33,851 nt of DNA from contig CAMNXF010000024.1 in NCBI GenBank assembly GCA_946567425.1, positions 1 through 33,851 of the forward strand, given 5' to 3'. The stretch comes from an uncultured Clostridia bacterium. GTDB taxonomy: Bacteria; Bacillota; Clostridia; Oscillospirales; Ruminococcaceae. The translations under genes and the position numbers were made by a program. Below are positions 1 to 7,061 of this stretch, piece after piece. Numbering within the stretch: the first letter of the stretch is position 1; each line of letters opens with the position of its first letter. The notes under the pieces are model-generated. The model searched no databases. It saw only the letters and a program-made list of their open reading frames with translations, and was not told the origin of the DNA.

Positions 1-64
1 AATTCGTTCTTTCAATATTGTTCAATTTTCAAGGAACTGTCCGCCGTACTCAAGCGACTTATCA
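1..64 (-). promoter_or_regulatory. Leader of a stable-RNA transcript running off the left edge (boxA-like)
   Basis: Downstream of the minus-strand promoter at 65-93 the transcript reads AGTTCCTTGAAAATTGAAC and then an A-rich stretch to the window edge. A CTTGAAAA-type element is typical of the antitermination (boxA) leader or spacer of rRNA operons in Firmicutes. The rRNA genes themselves lie outside the window, so this assignment is inference. Confidence 0.4.
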
Positions 65-93
65 ATTATATCACTTTCGGAACAATTTGTCAA
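65..93 (-). promoter_or_regulatory. Consensus sigma-70 promoter, probably for an rRNA operon
   Basis: On the minus strand TTGACA (88-93) and TATAAT (65-70) are separated by exactly 17 bp. Both hexamers are perfect. It lies between the tRNA cluster and the left edge and points outward. The region just after the -10 contains AGTCGCTTGA, which also follows the tRNA promoter at 650-678. Confidence 0.8.
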
Positions 94-103
94 GAGGTTT
101 TTT

Positions 104-144
104 TAAAAAAACAAAAAATTTTGACATCCTCATTCCGAGTAGGA
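104..144 (-). terminator. Possible terminator of the tRNA operon
   Basis: Reading the minus strand after tRNA-Cys, an imperfect TCCT...AGGA hairpin (127-144) is followed by a long T-rich run (104-121). The stem is short and mismatched, so the call rests mainly on the T run and on its position between the last tRNA and the next promoter. Confidence 0.4.
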
Positions 145-160
145 TATAACCCCTTTCGGG

Positions 161-234
161 TGGAGGCGCCACCCAGATTTGAACTGGGGGTCAGGGTGTT
201 GCAGACCCATGCCTTACCACTTGGCTATAGCGCC
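161..234 (-). tRNA. tRNA-Cys (GCA)
   Basis: The minus strand folds as a complete cloverleaf: GGCGCTA acceptor stem, TGGTAAGG D-loop, anticodon loop CTGCAAC giving anticodon GCA, GTTCAAATC T-loop and an encoded 3' CCA. It is 74 nt and the last of five tandem tRNA genes. Confidence 0.96.
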
Positions 235-255
235 GAACTAGCGCCGCTGGTGCGC

Positions 256-331
256 TGGAGCGGATTACGAGGCTCGAACTCGCTACCTCCACCTTGGCAA
301 GGTGGCGCTCTACCAGATGAGCTAAATCCGC
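256..331 (-). tRNA. tRNA-Gly (GCC)
   Basis: Complete 76-nt cloverleaf on the minus strand. The acceptor stem is GCGGATT paired with AATCCGC, the anticodon loop TTGCCAA gives anticodon GCC, the T-loop is GTTCGAGCC, and CCA is encoded. It sits 21 nt upstream of tRNA-Cys. Confidence 0.97.
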
Positions 332-334
332 AAA

Positions 335-410
335 TGGTGCCTCCGGTCGGAATCGAACCAACGACACGGGGATTTTCAGTCCCCTGCTCTACCAACTGAG
401 CTACAGAGGC
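335..410 (-). tRNA. tRNA-Phe (GAA)
   Basis: Complete 76-nt cloverleaf on the minus strand. The acceptor stem is GCCTCTG, the anticodon loop CTGAAAA gives anticodon GAA, the T-loop is GTTCGATTC, and CCA is encoded. Only 3 nt separate it from tRNA-Gly, so the two are certainly co-transcribed. Confidence 0.97.
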
Positions 411-437
411 TCAACGCAGCACATATCCGCGTTCCAC

Positions 438-514
438 TGGCGACCCGGATGAGACTCGAACTCACGACCTCCGCCGTGACAGGGCGGCGTTCTAACCAAC
501 TGAACTACCGGGCC
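438..514 (-). tRNA. tRNA-Asp (GTC)
   Basis: Complete 77-nt cloverleaf on the minus strand. The acceptor stem is GGCCCGG paired with CCGGGTC, the anticodon loop CTGTCAC gives anticodon GTC, the T-loop is GTTCGAGTC, and CCA is encoded. The discriminator base is G, as expected for tRNA-Asp. Confidence 0.97.
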
Positions 515-545
515 GGATTCGGCGCATCAAACGATACGCCGATCA

Positions 546-621
546 TGGTGGAAGTTATAGGGCTCGAACCTATGACCCTCTGCTTGTAAGGCAGATGCTC
601 TCCCAGCTGAGCTAAACTTCC
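546..621 (-). tRNA. tRNA-Val (TAC)
   Basis: Complete 76-nt cloverleaf on the minus strand. The acceptor stem is GGAAGTT, the anticodon loop CTTACAA gives anticodon TAC, the T-loop is GTTCGAGCC, and CCA is encoded. It is the promoter-proximal gene of the tRNA cluster. Confidence 0.97.
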
Positions 622-649
622 GATTGCCGCCGTTTCAAGCGACTATTAT

Positions 650-678
650 ATTATACACGTTTCACCTTAAAATGTCAA
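650..678 (-). promoter_or_regulatory. Consensus promoter of the tRNA operon
   Basis: TTGACA (673-678) and TATAAT (650-655) on the minus strand, both perfect, with 17-bp spacing, about 30 bp upstream of tRNA-Val. AGTCGCTTGA follows the -10, as it does at the outward promoter 65-93. Confidence 0.88.
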
Positions 679-695
679 GCGTTTTTTGAAAAAAA

Positions 696-1547
696 TTACT
701 CTTTCAGCAATTTCAACATTTCATCGGCAGAAAACTTGTATTTTTTATTGCAAAAGTGACAACAAACCTCGGTTTTCTCCTGCTCCTCTGCCAGCTTTGC
801 AAGCTCTTTTTTGCCAAGCGAGATCAGCACGCGCTCTGTACGTTCACGCGAACAGTCGCAGTAGTATTGTGCCCCCCAACTGTCCAAAATATCCCCGCCA
901 AGTCCCGAAAGCGCATTCAAAGCTATCTCTGACGGGTCAAGCCGCTGCTCCAACATCGGCTGTATCGAATCCATTTTCGAGAGATTGCTCTCAAGAAGCT
1001 CCACAGCCTCGTCCGAGATCGGCGGCACGATCTGCACCATATAGCCGCCGGCGGCTTTCACTTCGCCGCCGTCGCCGAATAATATCCCCAACGCGCACAC
1101 CGTCGGCAGCTGCTCGCTTATCGAATAGTACTCGGTGATCCCGCGCGCTATATTGCCCGAGCCAAGCGGAATCTGTCCGATATACGGCTCTTTCAGCCCC
1201 ATATCTTTTATCACAGTGAGCGAACCGTCTCTGCCAACCACGCTCTCAACGTCGGGCGCGACAGCCTGCGTGTCTCCCGCGCAGCATTTCACGTTTCCGC
1301 GATAATCCGCGACCGCCGTAAGCGTTCCGCACGGACCACCGCCGTTTATCCGCAGCGTAAGCGTATCGCCCTCGTATTTCAGCATAGCACCCATTATTGA
1401 AGCCGCCGTGACCATTCTGCCCAGAGCCGCGGTCACGACAGGCGACGTGTTGTGCAGCCTTGCCGCTTCCTGAACCATATCGGTTGAATCTATTGCAGAG
1501 CAAAGAACTCCGCCCTCCTCCGACAAGGCTCTTACAATTTTTCCCAT
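696..1547 (-). CDS. hslO: Hsp33 redox-activated chaperone
   Basis: A 283-aa cytosolic holdase that protects unfolding proteins during oxidative stress. The N-terminal substrate-binding domain includes the family stretch around SPVVTAALGR and a Gly-rich INGGGPCGT segment. The C-terminal redox switch has the four zinc-binding cysteines: CDC at about 230-232 and CHFC at about 263-266. Oxidation of these cysteines releases zinc and activates the chaperone in this family. Length is typical. The start follows GAGGATATGTAA. It is the last gene after yerC-like and the methyltransferase (34-bp gap), so it is probably in that operon. No clear hairpin terminator follows, only a T run. Confidence 0.95.
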   Translation of the reverse strand: MGKIVRALSEEGGVLCSAIDSTDMVQEAARLHNTSPVVTAALGRMVTAASIMGAMLKYEGDTLTLRINGGGPCGTLTAVADYRGNVKCCAGDTQAVAPDVESVVGRDGSLTVIKDMGLKEPYIGQIPLGSGNIARGITEYYSISEQLPTVCALGILFGDGGEVKAAGGYMVQIVPPISDEAVELLESNLSKMDSIQPMLEQRLDPSEIALNALSGLGGDILDSWGAQYYCDCSRERTERVLISLGKKELAKLAEEQEKTEVCCHFCNKKYKFSADEMLKLLKE

Positions 1548-1580
1548 TTACATATCCTCACGTTTAACATATTGTAATAT

Positions 1581-2312
1581 TTAACGCCTTTTTGCCGAAA
1601 TCAGCAGTTTTTCGCTGTCGTCTTTAGGTATATTATATGTAGGATATTCCAGAATGTTTACAACCGCGAAATCCGCTTCCTCCAGCATTTGGCGATATTC
1701 ATCGGCGCTGAAAGCTATCTCGCGGAAGCTTTCCTCCCCGCGCGAATACGTCCCGTCCTCGTTTTCAAAAAACAAATCCAGTTCAATGCCAACGCTGTTA
1801 TCACCCGGATCAAAGGTATTCTGCCACACGCAGTATACCCCGTCCACATCATATATAAATGTATTGCCGCCCAATATTTCACGGTGCTTGCAAATCGTGT
1901 TTACGTCAAAAACAAACGCGCCGCCGCTCTCCAGACAGTCAGCCGCGCGCCTGAAACACCGCAGCACGGCACCGCGTCCGTCAAGGTGGTTCACGCTGTC
2001 GAGAGTTGAGATCACCGCGTCAACTTTTCCGCCTATATCCGTTTCTTCCATATTCTGGCATATCCACATAACCTTGGACGATTTTCCCGCGGCTATCGAA
2101 AGCATTTCGGGAGACGCGTCCTGTCCGATAACGTCAAAACCGCGTTCCGCAAGCCGCACGGTAAGATTTCCGGTTCCGCAGCCCATATCCAGCACGCGTC
2201 TGCCGTCGGTCATATTACGCAGAATATCCGCATAGTAATCGGCGATCTCATCATACGGCACGTTAAACGTCAGCAGATCATACGCCGCCGCGAAGTCGCC
2301 GTATCCGCGCAT
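1581..2312 (-). CDS. Class I SAM-dependent methyltransferase
   Basis: A 243-aa cytosolic Rossmann-fold methyltransferase. Motif I, VLDMGCGTGNL, lies near residues 41-51 and is followed by an acidic ribose-binding region (GQDASPEML). The later segment around AVISTLDSVNHL matches motif IV and the region after it. The methyl acceptor cannot be read from the sequence; it resembles the small YodH/UbiE-type methyltransferases common in Firmicutes. The start overlaps the upstream yerC-like stop as TAATG, indicating translational coupling. Confidence 0.85.
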   Translation of the reverse strand: MRGYGDFAAAYDLLTFNVPYDEIADYYADILRNMTDGRRVLDMGCGTGNLTVRLAERGFDVIGQDASPEMLSIAAGKSSKVMWICQNMEETDIGGKVDAVISTLDSVNHLDGRGAVLRCFRRAADCLESGGAFVFDVNTICKHREILGGNTFIYDVDGVYCVWQNTFDPGDNSVGIELDLFFENEDGTYSRGEESFREIAFSADEYRQMLEEADFAVVNILEYPTYNIPKDDSEKLLISAKRR

Positions 2313-2602
2313 TACTTATCACCCTTCATGCGCTCGAATACGGTTTTGTAGCCGCCCGCCGCCTGATAGTTGAGCGTTTTATTCACGCGCGAAATCGTCG
2401 CCGTGGACGCGCCCGTCTCCTCAACTATGGTGTTGTAGACCTTTCCGTCGGTCAGCATATTTGCAACGTTGAGCCGCTGCGAGATCGCGTTAAGCTCCTG
2501 CGGCGTACATAAGTCCTCAAAAAACGCTCTGCACTCGTCCTCGGTTTTCAGCAGAAGCACCGCCTTGTAGAGCAGTTCCTTGTTTTCATCGTTTTTCTTC
2601 AT
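2312..2602 (-). CDS. YerC/YecD-type TrpR-family DNA-binding protein
   Basis: A 96-aa helix-turn-helix protein of the TrpR-related YerC/YecD family. Motifs seen are LCTPQELNAISQRL followed by the recognition-helix region TGASTATISRVNKTL, ending in the family-typical GGYKTVFERM. These proteins are small dimeric repressor-like regulators with mostly unknown ligands. It has its own promoter (2651-2679) and is the first gene of the minus-strand set ending in hslO. It is full length compared with relatives of about 95-105 aa. Confidence 0.85.
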   Translation of the reverse strand: MKKNDENKELLYKAVLLLKTEDECRAFFEDLCTPQELNAISQRLNVANMLTDGKVYNTIVEETGASTATISRVNKTLNYQAAGGYKTVFERMKGDK

Positions 2603-2650
2603 GATACGTCCTCCAAGTCTTGGGAATTTGACCCTATTATACTACTTTCT

Positions 2651-2679
2651 ATTTTAGCACAATAAAGCAGATAAGTCAA
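2651..2679 (-). promoter_or_regulatory. Promoter of the yerC-like/methyltransferase/hslO genes
   Basis: TTGACT (2674-2679) and TAAAAT (2651-2656) on the minus strand with 17-bp spacing, ending 48 bp upstream of the yerC-like start. Confidence 0.7.
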
Positions 2680-2723
2680 GTACTAAAAATACGACCTTAA
2701 TTTGTTGATATTGCACAATGTAT

Positions 2724-3257
2724 TTATTTAAGCTTTGCGATAACGCCCTCCGCCATATCCCCTATAACGGAGATGACTGCGTCCACGCCGAACCGCCGGT
2801 TCTCGGCATAGGCGTAGTAGCTTCCCTTAATCATATACGTCAGCGCGATGTTCAGTTCGGGCGAGTCCTTATGCTGAGGATATTTCTCGAAAATGAACCG
2901 CCGCACCTCGCTCTCAAACTTGTCCGCGAGTATGCTGCGGCGATCGTCCGAGAAGATAATGTCTATCAGCGACTGATTTGCAATAAACCCCTCAGTCAGC
3001 TCGCGTATAAACAGCTTTGGTTCGGACAGCACGGAGTTCGGGTGCTCGATACTGTTGAACACGCTGCAAAACAAATCGTTCTCCAGATGCTCGGACAAAT
3101 CGTATATATCTTTGTAGTGCAGATAGAAAGTTGCCTTGTTTATCTCGGCGAGGTCGGCAAGCTCTTTCACGGCAATTCGCTCAAGCGGCTTTTTCGCGCG
3201 AAGCTGTAAAAAGGCGTTGATTATCCCGTTTCTGGTTTTTTTCACCCGTAGATCCAT
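2724..3257 (-). CDS. TetR/AcrR-family transcriptional regulator
   Basis: A 177-aa protein with an N-terminal TetR helix-turn-helix over about residues 8-55. The hallmark is VKELADLAEINKATFYLHYKD, where the TFY.HY segment ends the recognition helix. The C-terminal ligand/dimer domain resembles the DhaS/TetR_C type; its ligand is unknown. It is divergent from glgB with about 150 bp between the starts. That gap holds a perfect palindrome over the glgB -10 and an AAGCG/CGCTT inverted repeat at 3285-3295 close to its own promoter region. Regulation of glgB and autoregulation are inferred. Confidence 0.88.
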   Translation of the reverse strand: MDLRVKKTRNGIINAFLQLRAKKPLERIAVKELADLAEINKATFYLHYKDIYDLSEHLENDLFCSVFNSIEHPNSVLSEPKLFIRELTEGFIANQSLIDIIFSDDRRSILADKFESEVRRFIFEKYPQHKDSPELNIALTYMIKGSYYAYAENRRFGVDAVISVIGDMAEGVIAKLK

Positions 3258-3321
3258 ATAGCCTCCAAATAGATAATTTTAGACAAGCGTCGCTTAATTG
3301 ATTGCAAGCAAAAAACGTCTA

Positions 3322-3350
3322 TTGAACACAGCACAAATCTTTGCTATAAT
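3322..3350 (+). promoter_or_regulatory. glgB promoter
   Basis: TTGAAC (3322-3327) and TATAAT (3345-3350) with 17-bp spacing, ending about 60 bp before the glgB start. The -10 lies inside the palindrome at 3343-3359. Confidence 0.75.
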
Positions 3351-3359
3351 GATTATAGC
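3343..3359. promoter_or_regulatory. Candidate repressor operator over the glgB -10
   Basis: GCTATAATGATTATAGC is a perfect inverted repeat: two 8-bp arms around one central base. It covers the -10 element completely. A bound repressor would block RNA polymerase. The divergent TetR-type gene is the obvious candidate, but binding is inferred. Confidence 0.5.
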
Positions 3360-3411
3360 ATAATAATCGACGGCAGTCAATAATTTTATCTGATGATCTG
3401 GAGGAAATTTT

Positions 3412-5169
3412 ATGGATATTTACGGCTTTTACACGGGACAAATCTTTGACGCATATGAATATCTCGGAGCGCACCGCGCGGGCAGCGGCTGGATATTCCG
3501 CGTGTTTGCGCCCAACGCGGCTCGCGTTACCCTGCTTGGCGAATTCACCGATTGGATAGAATACGAAATGAACCGTGTGAATGACGGAAATTTCTTCGAA
3601 GTGTACGTCGACCGCGGCAGCGACGGAGAAAAATATCTCCACCGTATCTACGACCGCTCGGGCGGCTATACCGACCACTGCGATATTTACGGTTTCGGAA
3701 TGGAGCTGCGCCCCGGATTTAAATCCGTGCTGCGCGACCTGTCAGCGTATAAATTCAACGACCGCAAATGGCTCGCCTCGCGCTCCGACTGCCGCGACAA
3801 GCCACTGAACGTCTACGAGATGCACCTCGGCTCGTGGTGCAGAAAGAACGACGGCTCGCGATACCGCTACGACGAGATCGCCGACAGACTCATCGCCTAT
3901 GTCAAGGACGCGGGCTACAATTACATAGAGTTTCTGCCGCTGTCTGAGCACCCGTGTGACGAATCGTGGGGATATCAGAACACGGGATTTTTCAGTCCGA
4001 CCGCGCGTTACGGAACAGCGGTGCAGCTTATGGAGCTTATCGACAAGCTCCACCAAAACGATATCGGCGTTATAATGGATTTTGTGCCGGTACATTTCGC
4101 CGTGGACTCCTACGGTCTACGGAATTACGACGGTTCCGCGCTTTACGAATACCCGAACAGCGCCGTTGGCATAAGCGAATGGGGCAGCTGTAATTTTATG
4201 CACTCGCGAGGCGAGGTCAGGAGCTTTCTTCAGTCCTGCGCGTACTACTGGCTCAAGGAGTTCCACTTCGACGGAATACGCATGGACGCCATCAGCCGCA
4301 TTATCTACTGGCAAGGCGAGGAAGCGCGCGGAGTAAACGGAAACGGCGTCGACTTCATCAAGACCATGAACAAGGGGATCAAGGAGCGTATCCCGCACGC
4401 GCTGCTCTTTGCCGAGGACTCCACCAACTTCCCGAACGTCACCAAGCCCGTGGAATGGGGTGGTCTGGGCTACGACTACAAGTGGGATATGGGCTTTATG
4501 AATGACACGCTGAACTTTTTCCGCACCGCGCCGGAATACCGTCCCGACAATTATCACAAGCTGACCTTTTCGATGATGTACTATTACAACGAAAGCTATA
4601 TCCTGCCGTTCTCGCACGACGAAAACGTTCACGGAAAGGCGACGATACTCCAGAAGATGAACGGTCAGTACGACGATAAGTTCCCACAGGGCAGAGCGCT
4701 CTACTTATATATGTATATGCACCCCGGCAAAAAGCTAAACTTTATGGGCGGCGAGATAGGTCAGCTTCGGGAGTGGGACGAAAGCCGCGAACAGGATTGG
4801 GATATCCTGAAATACCCCAAGCATGACAGCTTCAACGTGTTTATAAAAACGCTGAACAAGCTCTATCTCACGCATTCGGCGTTCTGGGAACAGGACTATC
4901 AGAACAACGGTTTCCGTTGGATTGACTGCGACAACGTGCAGAACTGCGTTTACGCGATAGAGCGCAAAAGCTCCAAGGAGACGCTGATATCCGTGTTCAA
5001 TTTCAGCGATACCGAAAAAGAGTATTCCGTCTGCGGCATCCAAAAGTCAAAGCTGCTGCTCCACACCGACTGGAACAAGTTTGGCGGCGACACCCCCGAC
5101 AACGGGAAAATTTCTCTTGAAAAATTTACGATTCCGAGGTTTTCCGGAGTTTTGCTGCAAGTTGAATAA
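3412..5169 (+). CDS. glgB: 1,4-alpha-glucan branching enzyme
   Basis: A 585-aa GH13 enzyme that makes alpha-1,6 branches in glycogen. A CBM48-like N-terminal module (about 20-105, with RVFAPNAARVTLLGEFTDW) precedes the (beta/alpha)8 barrel. The catalytic residues are visible: nucleophile D292 in DGIRMDA, acid/base E335 in AEDST, and D403 in SHDENVHG. The family stretches PGKKLNFMGGEIGQ and REWDES are present. It lacks the extra N-terminal domain of the 700-plus-aa enzymes, which is common in Firmicutes. The start follows GGAGGAAATTTT. No other glycogen gene is adjacent, so it stands alone beside the TetR regulator. Confidence 0.96.
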   Translation: MDIYGFYTGQIFDAYEYLGAHRAGSGWIFRVFAPNAARVTLLGEFTDWIEYEMNRVNDGNFFEVYVDRGSDGEKYLHRIYDRSGGYTDHCDIYGFGMELRPGFKSVLRDLSAYKFNDRKWLASRSDCRDKPLNVYEMHLGSWCRKNDGSRYRYDEIADRLIAYVKDAGYNYIEFLPLSEHPCDESWGYQNTGFFSPTARYGTAVQLMELIDKLHQNDIGVIMDFVPVHFAVDSYGLRNYDGSALYEYPNSAVGISEWGSCNFMHSRGEVRSFLQSCAYYWLKEFHFDGIRMDAISRIIYWQGEEARGVNGNGVDFIKTMNKGIKERIPHALLFAEDSTNFPNVTKPVEWGGLGYDYKWDMGFMNDTLNFFRTAPEYRPDNYHKLTFSMMYYYNESYILPFSHDENVHGKATILQKMNGQYDDKFPQGRALYLYMYMHPGKKLNFMGGEIGQLREWDESREQDWDILKYPKHDSFNVFIKTLNKLYLTHSAFWEQDYQNNGFRWIDCDNVQNCVYAIERKSSKETLISVFNFSDTEKEYSVCGIQKSKLLLHTDWNKFGGDTPDNGKISLEKFTIPRFSGVLLQVE

Positions 5170-5172
5170 ACG

Positions 5173-5202
5173 TTTGCCCCTCGGTTTTCGCCGAAGGGCA
5201 AA
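5173..5202 (+). other. Hairpin after glgB without a T-tract
   Basis: TTTGCCC...GGGCAAA with an inner TCGG/CCGA stem begins a few bases after the glgB stop. On the plus strand it is followed by A residues, so it is not a standard intrinsic terminator. It may act with the next hairpin (5210-5233) or protect the glgB 3' end. Confidence 0.4.
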
Positions 5203-5233
5203 AAAATAGCCGCGAACAAGGGGGTGTTCGCGG
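5200..5233 (-). terminator. Intrinsic terminator (minus strand)
   Basis: On the minus strand a perfect 9-bp stem (CCGCGAACA/TGTTCGCGG, 5210-5233) with loop CCCCCT is followed by CTA and seven T residues (5206 down to 5200). This is a strong rho-independent terminator for transcripts from 5352 or from the AEC gene. Confidence 0.8.
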
Positions 5234-5352
5234 AAATCAAATCAAACCGCTGTATCCGTTTGGGGAAATCGGATACGAGCTAAATAATTGGGGAAAATAT
5301 ATTAAGAAGTATGTAAGCATAACCTACAATACTGTCTTTCAATATTAACTGT
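5200..5352 (-). ncRNA. Candidate small RNA of about 150 nt with C-rich loops
   Basis: No coding region is credible here. A minus-strand promoter (5359-5387) and the intrinsic terminator (5200-5233) bracket about 150 nt. The transcript would carry a 7-bp hairpin (GTATCCG/CGGATAC, 5252-5276) with loop ATTTCCCCAAA, an unpaired TTTTCCCCAATT (around 5288-5297), and the terminator loop CCCCCT. Exposed UCCCC motifs are how several Gram-positive small RNAs, such as RsaE, bind Shine-Dalgarno sequences. The alternative is a 3' UTR or processed fragment of the AEC transporter mRNA, since no terminator separates them. Confidence 0.5.
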
Positions 5353-5358
5353 ATTTAA

Positions 5359-5387
5359 ATTATAACATTTTCGTCCGCAATTTGCAA
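5359..5387 (-). promoter_or_regulatory. Promoter of the candidate small RNA
   Basis: TTGCAA (5382-5387) and TATAAT (5359-5364) on the minus strand with 17-bp spacing, located 51 bp beyond the AEC transporter stop. The expected start is near 5352. Confidence 0.55.
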
Positions 5388-5437
5388 CACTAATTCCGCA
5401 CAAATTTTCGGGTGTTTTTTTGGCAATTATTCACAAA

Positions 5438-6403
5438 CTACGGAATAAACAGTCCGGAAAGCATTTTCGCAAACGCCAGCACAAGCGGCATGGTCATCAT
5501 ACCTGCAAGCGTTGATAGCGCGAAATGGTTCGCGGCATAGCCCGCGTCCTTGCCAAATTTGTATGAGAACATTATTGTCGAGGAAGCTGTTGGTGCTGCG
5601 GCGGCAATAAGTATCGTCTCCACGATCATCGTCTTTATCCCGAACAGCTCCATTGGTACATAGAGCGCCGCGAGCAGCATCGGAACTATCAGCAGCTTTA
5701 CCGACTGGAGCAGATAAACGCGCCTGTTTCTGAACGCGTCTGCCAGTCCCGACCTCGCGATAGTCGCGCCCGAAACCAACATTGCAAGCGGCGTGTTCAT
5801 CGAGCCGAGATAGTTCAGCGGCTGTTGAATTATCTGCGGCATTCTCAGCCCCGTAAAAAAGCAGACCAAGCCCAACACGATCGACAATATCGCGGGCGAG
5901 ATCAATATTTTCAGCAGCGCCTTAACGCGCTCCGAAGAAGTTTTCCCGTTCTCCGAACCGCCCATAAGAACGACCCCGTGCGTCCACATAAACACGTTAA
6001 ACGCCGTAATAAACGCGGTAAGATAAAACACGCCCTCCGCGCCGTAGGTCGCCTCAATAAGCGGAATACCCATAAACGCGCAGTTGGAGTACCCCAGTGC
6101 AAACCGCTCGATCTCAAAGTTCTTATGCGTCGCGCGAACTATGATATAACTTGACGCTACAAGAATAGTCTGCGCGATAAAAGCCAACAGCAGCGCATAC
6201 ATCAGCCCGCGAAGCAGCGACGGATTAAAATCCGTCTGATATGCATTAAAGATAACGATCGGATTTATTATCGAGATGGCAATATTTGACATTTGTTGAG
6301 TTGCTTCGTCGCCGAGGAATTTCTTCTTATACAGAAAATATCCCACTGCCAGCAGAATAAACATTACCACCGCCTGAAAAGCGATCACACTGGCTGATTT
6401 CAT
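5438..6403 (-). CDS. AEC-family (auxin efflux carrier-like) membrane transporter
   Basis: A 321-aa integral membrane protein with about ten hydrophobic segments arranged as two halves, as in the AEC/malate permease-like family. The N-terminal segment has NIAISIINPIVIFNAY and a central FALGYSNCAFMGIPLIEATYG matches the family's conserved Asn/Gly region. The C-terminal segment ends in ALSTLAGMMTMPLVLAF. Bacterial members export or import organic acids; the substrate cannot be told here. Its start overlaps the bioY stop by 4 nt (ATGA), so it is translationally coupled to bioY. Confidence 0.85.
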   Translation of the reverse strand: MKSASVIAFQAVVMFILLAVGYFLYKKKFLGDEATQQMSNIAISIINPIVIFNAYQTDFNPSLLRGLMYALLLAFIAQTILVASSYIIVRATHKNFEIERFALGYSNCAFMGIPLIEATYGAEGVFYLTAFITAFNVFMWTHGVVLMGGSENGKTSSERVKALLKILISPAILSIVLGLVCFFTGLRMPQIIQQPLNYLGSMNTPLAMLVSGATIARSGLADAFRNRRVYLLQSVKLLIVPMLLAALYVPMELFGIKTMIVETILIAAAAPTASSTIMFSYKFGKDAGYAANHFALSTLAGMMTMPLVLAFAKMLSGLFIP

Positions 6404-6984
6404 TTGTAAAGCCCCTTATGGGAATTACCCTGTAAGACAGCGTTAAGCCGTGATTTAAGAGGAACGGCGATAACAACGGTCAGCACGATTTTTATGGCAT
6501 CACCGATAAGAAACGGCACAACACAGTTCACAAGCGCAGGCACAAGGGCGGAACCGCTCATTATCATAAACCATGCCGTACCGAACGCGTACAGCACTGC
6601 CGTTCCGAGAACCATACCCACAGGCATCGTCCAGTGTTTCTTTGACGGCATATCAGCGAATAGCCCCGTTATAAGCACCAACGGAATATACCCGATTATG
6701 TAGCCGCCCGTAGGACCCAACACCTTAGCAAATCCGCCCATAAAGCCGGTAAACACGGGAAGTCCCACAACTCCGAGCATAATATACACAACCACAGACA
6801 TCGTTCCGCGTTTACCGCCGAGCAGCGCTCCCGTCAAATATATCGCGAATGTACCCAGCGATATCGGAACCAGCCCTCCCGGCATCGGAACGGCAACGGG
6901 TCCCGCAATGCAGATCAGCGCCGCGAATATCGCCATAAACACCATACTTCTTACAGAAAAAAAGCCTTTGCTTTCGTTACTCAT
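6400..6984 (-). CDS. bioY: BioY biotin transporter (ECF S component)
   Basis: A 194-aa membrane protein with about six hydrophobic segments. Family stretches seen are PVPMPGGLVPISLGTFAIYLTGALLGG at the front and LGPTGGYIIGYI in the middle. It binds biotin and works alone or with an ECF energizing module; no ecfA or ecfT is nearby. The ATG at 6984 is preferred over the ATG at 6990 because GGGAGG lies 9 nt before it but only 3 nt before the other. It follows a TetR gene by 77 bp and overlaps the AEC gene. The AEC partner is unusual; a link to biotin or pimelate supply is only a guess. Confidence 0.92.
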   Translation of the reverse strand: MSNESKGFFSVRSMVFMAIFAALICIAGPVAVPMPGGLVPISLGTFAIYLTGALLGGKRGTMSVVVYIMLGVVGLPVFTGFMGGFAKVLGPTGGYIIGYIPLVLITGLFADMPSKKHWTMPVGMVLGTAVLYAFGTAWFMIMSGSALVPALVNCVVPFLIGDAIKIVLTVVIAVPLKSRLNAVLQGNSHKGLYK

Positions 6985-7061
6985 AATCATTTACCTCCCT
7001 AAAAACCGTGCACTGAGCCGAACCTCCGATGTTCCGTCCCGCTGTACCAACATTGTTCTTA

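Noticed and set aside
121..399. Plus-strand open frame of 92 codons
   Set aside because: It runs across three complete tRNA genes on the opposite strand.
5173..5202. Intrinsic terminator for glgB on the plus strand
   Set aside because: The stem is good but it is followed by A residues; the T-tract lies on the minus strand, so only the minus-strand terminator was called as such.
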